Below are positions 10,048 to 21,628 of a stretch of 64,000 bases of DNA, in pieces. The notes beneath the pieces are model-generated. The model searched no databases. It was not told where the DNA came from and was given only the letters and a program-made list of their open reading frames with translations. The position numbers were made by a program, and so were the translations under genes. The DNA is from Profftia tarda (GTDB lineage: Bacteria > Pseudomonadota > Gammaproteobacteria > Enterobacterales > Enterobacteriaceae), in assembly GCF_904848675.1 (NCBI RefSeq), contig NZ_LR890047.1:248001-312000 (forward strand), written 5' to 3'. Every line of letters begins with the position of its first letter. The first letter of the stretch is position 1.

Positions 10048-12798
10048 CTTATTTAAAATATATCTGGATGATACTGATTTTCTGACTGCTCTGGCTCCAC
10101 TTTTATATGCGTTGATACATGACTTAAGAAAAAATCCAGCAAGCAGTTAGTGCTTTACATCACTTGATGTTAATAGCTATATCATTAGCTAAAATAGAGT
10201 AAATATCTTTGTGGTCACTATAATATATAATTTAGAAATTCTTAAATGATATCATCATATGATCTTGAGATAGTATAATTAATCTCTATCTTGATGGCTT
10301 CTATTATCATTTTTGAATGAAATTTTATAATTTAAAATTTATCTGAAAGAACAGCATTGTACTTGGTTATAAATTTTAATTTTGTTATTCTTAGTAATGT
10401 TTACTTCTTATAGCGCATTCTAGAGCGCATGGATATTCTAATATTAGAACTCTCGTCCTGCATTCATATAAAAGTATTTCATGAAATCTGCTAGATCTAA
10501 TAGAAATATGATATCTATTTTAATTTCATATATAGGTGATAGGTATATTAAATACATGTTTAATATAGTTTCTGTGGCCACTTTCTTTATAAAGATTAGA
10601 TTTCGTTCTAAGCCGTAAAAAGTTATTTAATAACGATGAAATGCTATGTGTGCCACAATAGTGAAAAGATTATGTAAGATGTATATGAGTATTAAAATTG
10701 ATCTATTTCTAGATAAAATCTATGCATTTACTTCTCAGACATGCATTCATAGCAGATCTAATATAAGACATATCACTTTTATCCTGCCTATGTATTTATT
10801 TAAGAATATCTCAAACGATACTGACAATTCTTATGTGTTATGATTTTTTGATAATCATTACTATATGTTTTTACTAAATAAGTATACGTTAGTGAATATT
10901 TATTCATATGATTACTATCCTGATCATACCCTAACATGTAGGATAAGTTAGTTTATCTTTAACACTAAAGTGCGATAAGTAATACTGCAAATGCTGAAAA
11001 TATTAGATTATATATCTATATGAGATTTATTGTCTGTTAATTTGTCAATCAGATCGGGTATTGAATTGATATGTTGAATGTGCATCCTAAAATAATATTG
11101 TGTACACAAGAAATTTCATATAATAGGATACTCTATGTACTTATTTAGATAAAAAAGGCGTATATAATGCTGCTCTAATAGTAATAAGACAATATTATCT
11201 TCATCTCATCATTCGCACTAGTATTGTTCCTATAATATTTTTAAAATTCTTACAGGATGCTTCTTGACTTTCCTTATTCTTAATCCATCTTGAATTATTA
11301 GATAATCAATACATGAGTACTAAACAAGAAAGTGGTCCTCTATAAATAATATTACTCAACATACATATCTTTCCGAAAGATATTCCTAAATTTCTACAAG
11401 GTATATTAAAACATATCAATTAGGAGTTTATTGTTGAAAGCATGGTTAATCTATTAACAAACATGGTTATATATTAAAGGATAAGATAAATATAGTTTAT
11501 ATGGCTGAGTTAAATATTTAAAATACATAAATACCAAATATATAAAAAATTTATACTAAACTTATTAAGTTAAATATGATGATATTTTTAGATTTACTGA
11601 TATCATTAATATAATTAGTACTATATCATATATATGATAATATTGTAGTCTAGTTACATGAATTATATTTTATGTCTGTTGAATTACTATATAATTTTTA
11701 TGATAATTTTATGATATTTGCATATAAGGAAAATATTTGATAGCATAAATGTAATATTTTAATATCTTTAAAATATAGAAAGATAATTATTACTAATAAC
11801 TTTACTACTTTGATATTGCTTACTCTTATACAATCAATAATAAACTTGAAAATATCTTTTTATAAAATTTATATTTTAAATAATTTTTTATTAATGTACT
11901 TTTATAAATCAATAAGATTCATAAATTAACTAATAAAAGAGATAAATTTTATAGTTATTAATTATAATATATCTTATATGTTTTAGTTATAAAAATTATT
12001 TTCTATAATATAATTCTATTAATTAATGAATCTGATGAATATTTTTTAGTAAAAAGAGGTGTATTCTCTAATATATACTATATTAAAGTGTTTTTATAAA
12101 TATTGATGGAAAACGTGATATTGATGGACTGCATTAATAGATATTATTAACTATATGCTATCTATCTTTATATTAATTACTTTCGTTTTATGTCTGTTGT
12201 TTCTATTATTTTAAGTAGTATCTTGGGTTTTTAGTGTTAATTCTAGATGTTCATGATGCTATCATGTCAACGAAGATTAATGAATTGCTATTGATTAAAA
12301 AATCAATATTTATAAATTAAAATGATGCTATATATCTTTCCATGAGTAAATCATATTTTTTTGATATTATAATGTATGATAATATGCTAGAGCGCTATAT
12401 ATAAAATATATATTTTATCAGAATGGATTGTTATAGCATAAACTGTTTTTGTAATTGCAGTGCTAAGACGTGAAAAGACAAATGATATTAATAATGATAG
12501 ATAATCATTGGCTACATATATCTAGAATATAATATAAATTAAAATTAGGGATCATCATCCCCCTGTATCTTCTGATAAACAATAAAATTATTAATGAACT
12601 ACATTGACATCTTATACTAAGATTTTTCCTGATTATACAAGGACGGGAGAAGATTTTTGGTGAAAGAGAATCAAGCCTGTTATCATGATTTTTATAAAAC
12701 TGCAAATCTTTGAGAGAGATCTGTATTGAGTATAAAATTCAATACTAAGTTAGATATAAGATCTTTGATATACTTTAAGCAATGAATCATCTTAATTC

Positions 12799-12824
12799 AA
12801 CATGAATACCTCAGTATTCATGTT
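12799..12824. repeat. 11-bp hairpin, possible relic terminator
   Basis: AACATGAATAC and GTATTCATGTT form a perfect 11-bp stem around the tetraloop CTCA. The following GTTATTGGC is only weakly T-rich. It lies in the middle of the rpoZ-sbcB desert, more than 2 kb from any gene. A stem of this length may arise by chance in DNA this AT-rich. Confidence 0.3.
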
Positions 12825-15077
12825 GTTATTGGCTTGCACTTGTAGATTTAATAGCATTAATATTACAGACCGCGCTATATCTTATAATCCATAGTTAAAA
12901 TATATATTTTGCCTCTTTTGCAAAATATTTATATGAAAAACTTTGGGTTTTTAAAGAGATATAATAATCCCTAATATTAGAAACTAAATCAATATGCTTC
13001 TATACTTTCCTAGCGAATCACACCTGCTAACATCAATGCTTCAAATTTAGTATTAGTCAAGAGACATTCTTCTGGCATATTATCATTCTTCTTACTCTAG
13101 TAAGATCTTCATTCTATCTTAAGTCATCTACTATATTTTATTTAAAATACTAAGAATTATTTTGATATCACGAATAAAGTTAACACAGTTCTGTAAAATA
13201 ATTGAGCTGGAAATAATGTATATTATGGCGCTAAGGAAAGAATATATCTGGTATATTGATGATCTGATAGCTCTTATATAACTCTTTGAAGACTCATTAC
13301 TATTCGATATCTTCCTATAGATACTAAACTTCCTAATTTATTTCTATTTTTGATTCTATTTTATCTCAAAATATATATAAGATTAAAAATTAATTTATGT
13401 ATTTGTTTAATGCATCTTATATGACACTATCATTTTTATTTTATTTATATGCTGTAAGAATTTTAAAGATATTAATAAAGAATTATAGTTAAAAAATGAC
13501 ATTATTTACATTACCATTATTAAGATTTGGGTCACTCCTCTTTTTGATCTTATCCTAATAATAATTTATTATTTTAGGTATCGTAATTATGATCATCTTT
13601 AGGTGATTAATTTTTTGATTATCCTAGTATATTTGATATGCTTAATTTTAGATATAATATTAAAAATATAAAAAAGCAGATCATCCTATAAAGGATAATA
13701 ATTTATCTCTTGGGGATTCTAATTAATAGATATTCCTAATTATCTATCAGATAAATTTATTTTTAACAGTATTAAACAGTTTATTGTACACAGAAATTAC
13801 TTATTAGATTAGAAATAAGTTGTAAATAACAAGTTAAGATCCTAATAACATATTATTAAGTTATGTTTTATAAATATCTATACTCTATTATAATAATAAT
13901 ATAAGCTTATTTACCGATATTATAATAACCTCTTAAGTCATTTATAACATCACAGTCATAACATAAATGTTTGAACTGCTAAACTTATATTATTATATAT
14001 CCTACTTCAAAAAAGTACAAAAACCATAAAGCTTTTATTTTATATTCCTGTAATGCTTACCCTTTAGTTTGATATCTACTGATCTTCTTGTAAATACTTA
14101 AGATCTTGTATTATGAAAGAACAATAGTCTTTAATCTTGTTATTATTTGCAGAAGTACTACAGAGATAACATGAGAAAATAAACAAATGATAGCAAATAA
14201 ACTTTGGCTATACATGGCTATATTGCTTTTTAACTAATAGTAGATAAAGATCTCTTCCTAATAGGAAAGGATCTCTGAGAACAGACCCCTTTTTCTTATA
14301 AGATATGCATAGAAATATAAAGATATTTATTCTTGCATGCTGATATCATTGTGAATATTTCATCAGAAATGAACTACTAACCATCTATTCTCTAAATTAG
14401 GATAATGATCTAATTTAGTAGCCTTGTACATCAACCTAGCAGACAAATAAATCTTTATGAGGGATTCTATTCACAAAATATAGTATATTTTTGTTAGATC
14501 CTTTTATTTTTACTATAAATGCTTAAAATTTTATATGTCTATAAAGAAAATAAAAACTGAAAAGTTCTATGTTTTAATAAACAATTTGCTTTAATAATTG
14601 TGAATATATTAAGAATATATTATATCTAATTGTAATTAGTTTTTCTTCCCTGGTCGTGGGATAATGTAATGCACAAAAACTATTTATTGAGGAATATATT
14701 AATATTAATAGTGCTTAAGACTTTTTTGTTCTCTGGAGAGAGCACGAGATATGCGCAACATTTTTCGTAATAGGCCGGGTATGTAATAACATATTACTTT
14801 AGAATAAAGTAGACACTACTTCTAATAGTAGAAATATGCTTGATTTCTGGGAAATTTATCAAATAATAGGATTAAATTATAATGATATATAATATATTTA
14901 TATTTTCGATAAATTTATTTGTTGTTTTAAGTCATACTCAAGTATATTCATACTTAAAATTTTCTAGGCTAAATTATTCAACAGATTTATTAAAAAATTT
15001 AATTTATATATAAATAAAATGAATAAAAATATTATAAGATCAGGAGAGCATTTAACAATAAGAGATATTCTATTATT

Positions 15078-16511
15078 ATGAATAACAAAAAACAACAGAA
15101 TACTTTCCTTATTCATGATTACGAAACTTTTGGTAAAAATCCTGCTCTAGATCTACCTGCACAGTTTGCCGGTGTTAGAACTGACTCTAATTTCAATATT
15201 ATTGAAGAACCGTTAGTGATCTACTGTCGTCCTTCGGATGACTATCTACCAGATCCAGAGGCTGTGATGATTACTGGTATTACGCCTCAATTTGCTTTAG
15301 CTCGTGGTCTTAGTGAAGCTAAATTTGCTAAGCAAATACACCAGATGTTTAGTGTGCCAGGCACCTGTATCATGGGTTACAACAATATTCGTTTTGATGA
15401 CGAAGTTACTAGAAATATTTTTTATCGCAATTTTTATGATCCTTATGATTATATCTGGAAAAATGGTAATTCGCGATGGGACTTACTAGATGTGATACGC
15501 GCCTGCTATGCTTTACGTCCTGAAGGCATTAATTGGCCATGTAATGCAGAAGGGTTACCGAGCTTTAAGCTTGATCATTTATCTAAATCTAACGGCATTA
15601 AGCATGAACATGCTCATGATGCTATGGCTGACGTATACGCCACTATCGAGCTTGCAAAGTTAGTAAGACAGGCTCAGCCAAATTTATTCAAATTTTTGCT
15701 TGAGTTAAGAAATAAAGATAAGGTTTCTGAATTAATTAATATTGCTAACATGAAGCCTTTAGTGCATATTTCCAGCCTATTTGGTAGAGCTAGATATAAT
15801 ACAAGTTTAGTCACTGCTCTTGAATGGCATCCTAAATATAAAAATACCGTTATCACGTGTGATCTTGCCGGCGATGTATCTCAGCTATTGACACTTGACG
15901 AGGATTCCATGCGTGAGCGCTTTTACAGAAATAGAATCGATTTAAATGATCATCAACTATTGCCTTCTCCCCTGAAACTAATTCATATCAATAAATGCCC
16001 AGTGCTGGCTCCATATAGGACTGTGTCTTATGAAGGCTACTTACGCCTTGGTTTAGATCTTAAATCTTGTATGTATAATTTACAATTATTATGTTCTTAT
16101 CCAGAGTTGCGTAAAAAAGTTATTAGAGTTTTCTCCAGCCCTAAACCATCAAAAGCAACAGATAATGTATATGACCAACTTTATGATGGATTGTTCAGTG
16201 ATTCTGATCGAATAGCAATGCAGATTATTCGAGAAACGTTACCTCGGGATCTTTCAAGGCTATCTATCAGATTTGAAGATAAACGCATTGTATCTCTGTT
16301 GTTTCGCTATCGTGCGCGTAATTTTCCCGAAACTCTTAGTGATGATGAAGAGTATCGCTGGCAGTTACATCGCCAGCGAGCACTAAAACCTGAGCAGTTA
16401 AAAATTTATATCTCCCGCCTGAATAAATTATCTCTTCATTATAAAAATGACCATCAAAAAAATATTCAGCTTAAAGAGTTACTTGAATATGTGCAACAGT
16501 TAGTTGATTAA
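15078..16511 (+). CDS. sbcB: Exodeoxyribonuclease I (SbcB, ExoI)
   Basis: 477 residues (E. coli 475). It degrades single-stranded DNA from 3' to 5' and takes part in recombination and mismatch repair. The DnaQ-like exonuclease domain comes first, with HDYETFG (catalytic Asp and Glu near residues 14-17), GYNNIRFDDEVTRN, and HDAMADVYATI. An SH3-like domain and the helical ExoI C-terminal domain follow and align to the end. No strong Shine-Dalgarno sequence is present directly before the ATG; a CAGGAGAG sequence lies too far upstream (about 30 bp). The gene stands alone, with more than 2 kb of non-coding DNA on both sides. Confidence 0.96.
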   Translation: MNNKKQQNTFLIHDYETFGKNPALDLPAQFAGVRTDSNFNIIEEPLVIYCRPSDDYLPDPEAVMITGITPQFALARGLSEAKFAKQIHQMFSVPGTCIMGYNNIRFDDEVTRNIFYRNFYDPYDYIWKNGNSRWDLLDVIRACYALRPEGINWPCNAEGLPSFKLDHLSKSNGIKHEHAHDAMADVYATIELAKLVRQAQPNLFKFLLELRNKDKVSELINIANMKPLVHISSLFGRARYNTSLVTALEWHPKYKNTVITCDLAGDVSQLLTLDEDSMRERFYRNRIDLNDHQLLPSPLKLIHINKCPVLAPYRTVSYEGYLRLGLDLKSCMYNLQLLCSYPELRKKVIRVFSSPKPSKATDNVYDQLYDGLFSDSDRIAMQIIRETLPRDLSRLSIRFEDKRIVSLLFRYRARNFPETLSDDEEYRWQLHRQRALKPEQLKIYISRLNKLSLHYKNDHQKNIQLKELLEYVQQLVD

Positions 16512-18776
16512 TATTTCTAAAATATGTTTAACAGAACATTATATTTACTTTGCAAAAGTTCGGTTAAATGGGGATTTATGAGGCTATATGAAAAATTATT
16601 ATTGAATATCATATAAATTTTAAAATAAACTTCTTTAGATATTATCGATATAAATTTATATTAATTGTTTTAACTATCATTTTCAGTCTAGTGATATAAT
16701 TACAAGAAATATCGTATATTCATTTACTTCATTAATCTTGCTCTACAATTGTCAAGTTATATTTTACTCAAAATTTCTATTAGATTATGTAAAACCATAG
16801 AAGAGATGATACTTCTCTTTAAGAGTATTAAATCTATAATTATAGATGCAATCTAGTCATGATCAATTGAGACATGAACAAGTTAGAACATGTATCCTAT
16901 ATTAGCTTGCATATTGACCATGGAGTGTACTTGATAATTTTTCATAAAGAGCAAATGTCTTATCAGACACAAGACACTTATCTAGATAATATTTAAAAAG
17001 ATTCTTTGTTATAATACCATTTCTCAATTAATCTATTTTAGAACCCTTGAAAATCTAACAGACTGTGTTTTTTAAAAAACGTCTTGCATCCATTAGGTAT
17101 GATAGCAGTAGATTAGATCTTTGTGTTGTAATTAAGAGAATACAATTTGCATCACCCTAAATATAGATAAGATGCGAATCTAGGAATATAGTTATCAAGA
17201 ATACGGCTAGTGGTTCAATTATTTTTAGTTAAGGATGCGCAATTTCTGCTATCTCCATGTACCAATGAGAATATCTATAATTAAAAATTAATGCGCTAAT
17301 GAATATTAGATACAAGTATCTATGAATATTGCTTGTGTTTGACTGGAATCATAGACTCCATACAACCATATCTACATGAATATGGAATTTCATAAAAACT
17401 TCATAGTCTATTAATAAAATATTAAATCTGTTGTAGCTAATATTGCGGAAAAAAAGCAACTGTTGTGATATAACTACAAACATTAGTGGAAAAATTATCA
17501 TTATATATAAAGAAGATAATAAAGCTAAAATGCTTTATCAGATCATTATAGTATAAATATTTCTAAAAATGAAGCAAGGTATTCTGCAGCAAATAAATAT
17601 CTACTGCTGAAGATCAGATTTAGCAAAATATTCAATAGAGTAAATCAATATCTTCAGCTAATAATACGGGAAACTTGTTCACAGTATAATTTATGATTTA
17701 TCACCATAAATATTATATATCCTGTCAAAATTACGGTTTTATATATTACCGAATGCAAGCCCCGATCAATATTTAGAAAAGAGATCGCTGTCATATATAA
17801 TGGTATTTCAAAGCTCTAGTATGAATGCGGCATTTAGTGACATCAGCTAAATTCATCAAAGAAAAAATTTTTTTCATACTTTTATTCTTAATAATTTTGG
17901 TTAATAATGAAGTTCTCGATAATTACCTATATAAGATTATTTTTTGATTATAATGAATATTCTACGTCTAAAATATACTTATTTTGCTATAGCAAAATGC
18001 TATTTCAGATCTTTTATAAATCTCAATAACCTTATAATAATACTCTATTATAGTATGCTTTTAGGTAGAATTTCACCTACTTTCAATCATTATAAAATAT
18101 AATCTATAAAATTTTATAATATTTAGAAAAAGTTTCTTTATAGCTATTCGTATTATGTTCTTTTGGTTTAATGCAAGAATGAATTACAGAATTTATGTTG
18201 AATAGCACTTATTTAGATTTAAGTTATTACTTAATAGTAATATTTTTCTAAGAAATAAGTTTAAACACGATAGTACTATTAGCTATCCTATTCTTGCAAT
18301 ATAGCCACTATTTTCTTACAACTATTTTAGTTTATCAGGATATATACTAGATCAACTTATTTTGAAGTGCATTAGGATTATGTATACTCTTGCCATATAT
18401 CTACTTAAAAAGTGTATTATAATTTAGCATCATATAAAAATATTTCGTCAATATTTAATAAACCGTGATTTCTCTAGGAAATTACATTGACATTGCATAG
18501 TAAATATTTTTAATATTTTTTGATTTGTGATTTTTACAATCATTCTTAGTAATCTCTTGAAAGCATGCATGTCTTATTAAATAAATATAAATTGATCTCC
18601 ATATGCAGTCATATGTGATCCTGATATCACACATCTTAATGTAGATATATAATAAATCATGCCATTTCTATATGATAGTGATATCACCGTATATACAAGG
18701 ACTGCATATTGTCAACTAATATAGTTTATAATTCTCTTATGTAATGCACGTATTTCTATTAAATAGGAGTTTAGAA
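16512..18776. other. Gene-free gap between sbcB and folA
   Basis: About 2.3 kb with no credible gene. A self-complementary GTTTTTTAAAAAAC occurs at 17067-17080. The last 180 bp before folA hold paired repeats: TGTGAT/ATCACA around 18614-18631, the palindrome GTGATATCAC at 18678-18687, and a 10-bp inverted repeat ATATGCAGTC / GACTGCATAT at 18601-18610 and 18700-18709. They might belong to a folA control region. A TATAAT at 18727-18732 is a possible -10 box, but no good -35 box is at the right distance. Confidence 0.5.
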
Positions 18777-19259
18777 ATGAATATTAGTCTAATTGCTGCT
18801 CTTTCTACAAATCGTGTGATCGGTGTTAATAATTCCATGCCCTGGTATTTGCCTGCCGATCTAGTGTGGTTTAAAAATCATACTTTAGATAGATCAGTAA
18901 TTATGGGGCGCAAAACTTTTGAATCAATTGGTCGTCCTTTACGGAGACGACATAATATTGTGTTAAGCAATAAGCCAGGCAACGATAAACGCGTTACTTG
19001 GGTTTCTTCGCCAGAGGCGGCTATTCTTGCAGCGGTAGAGAAGGAAGAGATACTAGTTATTGGTGGTGGCAGTGTTTATCTTCAGTTTATGCCGTTTGCT
19101 AAAAATATGTATTTGACTCATATTGATTTGGAAGTACACGGGGATACACACTTCCCAAGATATGAGATAGATTTATGGAAAACAAAATATATTGAATTAC
19201 ATAATAAAAAAGGAAAGAATGGTCATAGCTATTATTTTGAGATTTTACATAAGATATAA
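18777..19259 (+). CDS. folA: Dihydrofolate reductase
   Basis: 160 residues from the ATG at 18777 (E. coli 159). It reduces dihydrofolate to tetrahydrofolate with NADPH. The start was chosen because TAGGAG lies 7 bp upstream and the protein then begins MNISLIAAL like the E. coli enzyme; an upstream in-frame ATG at 18744 adds an unrelated 11 residues. Active-site Trp23 and Asp28 are in MPWYLPADLVWFK. NADPH-binding features are GRKTFESIGRPL and VIGGGSVY, and THIDLEVHGDTHFP is the conserved C-terminal segment. It converges on apaH, its neighbour in E. coli as well, but with 2.4 kb in between. Confidence 0.97.
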   Translation: MNISLIAALSTNRVIGVNNSMPWYLPADLVWFKNHTLDRSVIMGRKTFESIGRPLRRRHNIVLSNKPGNDKRVTWVSSPEAAILAAVEKEEILVIGGGSVYLQFMPFAKNMYLTHIDLEVHGDTHFPRYEIDLWKTKYIELHNKKGKNGHSYYFEILHKI

Positions 19260-20095
19260 ATATTGAGTCTATTAGCAATATATAAGAAATACCTCTTTCT
19301 TTTTGCTGCAGATGGCTAATGATATAATTTCTTGTTAAATAAATAATATAAGTGAGCTCTATTTTGCGTCTCTTATTAATATTATGATAAAAATACATTA
19401 TTTTTAATAAAAAGGGATTAATTACTGTAATTATTGAATAAAGTATATCTAAAGCCTAGATTTATTCTTTAAATGTATCATTTCATCTAAAACTTTCATA
19501 TGTTATGTTGTATTATTTGTTTGCAGCATTTCCTGACATGAGAGCCATGCTAATATATAGTTATAGAGCATATGATTAACAGTATCTTTTAACCTTATGG
19601 TATGAGGGCTTATCTTAAGCTATTTTAGCAAATTTCTTTTTCTTTGTTGTTGCTTCTCTGCTGATAAATGTCTAATAATATATTATACTAAATAATAGTT
19701 ATCCTACGCTAAAAATAACAATATAAGTACTATCATATCCTTATGAGCCATTCTCTATCTTTATTTATACTTAAGATGTTCTATATAGTGCAGTAGTATA
19801 TTATTGATTGTAAATTAATTAGTCACTAAATATGTACTATTCTGAAAGAGTATTTATTGGTATTAGGATCAATAGATCCTAATTAATACAAGTAGTGTTC
19901 GTTTCCTATATATCTCAAATACCTGTTAATATTATGAATAATATTATATATTTAAAGAGAATATTTTGTAGTAGCTTATTAAAATCAAAATAACATTTAA
20001 TCTGATGCATTATTAATATTGAGCAGTTTATCATGCGGAGTTTTAGACTAGTATGATATGCAATACTTTTCTGGTTATTAACTAACTAAAATATT

Positions 20096-20154
20096 TAGCA
20101 AGGGGTTAAAGAGCTTTTAGAATAAAATTCTACTCTACCAACTGAGGGTTGCTA
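20096..20154 (-). pseudogene. tRNA-like relic, possibly former tRNA-Lys(TTT)
   Basis: Read on the minus strand, a 6-bp closing stem (TAGCAA / TTGCTA) encloses a D-arm-like CTC-AGTTGGTA-GAG. A TAGA-ATTTTAT-TCTA hairpin follows, whose 7-nt loop would place TTT at the anticodon. The AGTTGGTAGAG sequence is the typical tRNA D-loop sequence. The T arm is missing: its place is taken by a short AAAG/CTTT pairing, and there is no GTTCGAATC motif or CCA. The whole is only 59 nt. I read this as a decayed tRNA gene; chance similarity cannot be excluded. Confidence 0.4.
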
Positions 20155-20976
20155 TGCGGAGCATAGGATTATATTTTATATATAAAATATTAAGGGGTCA
20201 ACTGAGTTGATCAGTTTTTATAAGTACTATGTGTTATTTTATCTCGCAATATTTTAGTATTTTACTCCAAAAACCATATTAGATTAATTTTTCTTTCTTT
20301 GATTAAGCAGGGTATATAAATACATGTTAGTACGTTTCTTTCACATTATTAGGAAGTAATAATCCTTAATTGACTATTAAGCTATAATAAGAGTTTTGCT
20401 ACCATAGCATTACCACTTGCACTCCCTAATTACCAATAGTTTTCCAAAACCTATCAGCTAAAATTAGCTGTAAAATAAAATTAATATATTATTCAAGTTA
20501 AAGTAGCTATTATCTCATTGTTGTCTAAAATTAATCACTATTGAATGTTTCTAGTTATCGAAAGATATTATATTTCTAGTATTATAATTTATATAATCTA
20601 CTATATTTGTGTAGCACAATTAATAGTTGATATTCAGCTACATCAAGTTCAATCTATAAAATCAATACTTTGACTATTTTAGTTTCAGATTCGGGATGAT
20701 TCTTATAAGTCAGTTGTTAGAATATAATCTACTTTCAGTGTCTACTTTACTTGTACTAAGCACGAGTAATTTCAATATATTGACTTCTTATATTGTATGT
20801 TTTATTATTTTAAATAACTTTTTAAAAGACGAAATAATGCTGATACTTATTAAAAAAAGTGCTGTATATATTTGTAGAATACGTGATTATCAGTAATACT
20901 TAATGATACTATAAAATAATCTCAGTTATTCCGGATAAGTTTATACGCTAGAATAACGATATCTTTTATTCTATTT

Positions 20977-21017
20977 AAACCTGGATAAAGCAGATATTCT
21001 GATTTAACCAGGTTTTT
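20977..21017 (+). terminator. Orphan terminator-like hairpin
   Basis: AAACCTGG at 20977-20984 pairs with CCAGGTTT at 21008-21015. Inside, after single mismatches, TAAA pairs with TTTA and CAG with CTG around the loop ATATT. Five T close the structure on the plus strand. No plus-strand gene ends nearby (folA stops 1.7 kb upstream), so it may be the leftover terminator of a lost gene. Confidence 0.45.
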
Positions 21018-21628
21018 CTATTGTTGAATTTTTAAACAGAGTTAGGTAATCTTATATCAGGATGAGAGAAGTACAAAACGTTTTCTATGCCAGACATTAA
21101 TATAAACAGAATAGACTTTTATTTATTTTATTATTTGTACGCTCAATAATTTTAGAATTAATGCAAGAGATAGTATCGTGCAGAAAATAGTTTTATTCAT
21201 CTCAAAGAGATCCGCTAAATCTCTTTATATTTCTTAAGAAGAATTAATTATTTTTTCTTTTATTATTAAATTAAGTAAATTATCTACATATCAGTATATT
21301 AAAACCATATGCATAATGAACTGCAGAAGTTATTTGTTAATTCTAGCATTCTAGGGTATTAATTAATCCATAAAGTATGACACTTAGCACTGTGATTCTT
21401 AATCTCATCATAAGGGCTTTTAATTATTTGTAAATGTTCAATTTTATAGCATACTGGATTTTAATGATACTATAGAGATGATAATGTCAGGGATGAGTAA
21501 GGTACATGTTGATTAATCAGGACTGCTTGTCTCTGCATAAATTAAGGTATTCTATGCTTCATTTCATGAATTAACTTTATATTTTAAAATATTCATAATT
21601 AATAAGAGTAATATATCACTATAATATA

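Larger units (their letters stand above)
9637..15077. other. 5.4-kb gene desert between rpoZ and sbcB
   Basis: The longest stretch without a gene in the window. No frame on either strand reads as a known protein. The two longest (10646-10843 plus, 12505-12705 minus) are short and low-complexity. spoT, trmH and recG would follow rpoZ in E. coli, but no relic of them can be read. Structures seen: a 14-bp hairpin with an alternative pairing at 9981-10047, an 11-bp hairpin at 12799-12824, an imperfect 12-bp hairpin at 14248-14274, and a 9-bp hairpin at 14392-14418. The part from about 14640 to 14790 is somewhat richer in GC than its surroundings but has no open frame. Confidence 0.6.
19260..21628. 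other. Gene-free gap between folA and apaH
   Basis: About 2.4 kb lies between two convergent genes that are close neighbours in E. coli, so this spacer has either expanded or holds the remains of inserted genes. I see no coding relic; the 66-codon frame at 20696-20896 is Leu/Ile/Ser-rich and unlike any known protein. It contains a tRNA-like relic (20096-20154, minus), a terminator-like hairpin (20977-21017) and an 8-bp hairpin at 21204-21226 (AAAGAGAT / ATCTCTTT). Confidence 0.6.

Noticed and set aside
18614..18632. CRP-like site TGTGA...TCACA upstream of folA
   Set aside because: The half-sites are 8 bp apart instead of the 6 bp needed for CRP.
19099..19398. 99-codon minus-strand frame overlapping the end of folA
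   Set aside because: About half lies antisense to folA, the rest is Tyr/Ile/Ser-rich; it is a shadow of a conserved gene.
20696..20896. 66-codon hydrophobic frame in the folA-apaH gap
   Set aside because: Hydrophobic residues follow from T-rich codons; no ribosome-binding site or homologue.
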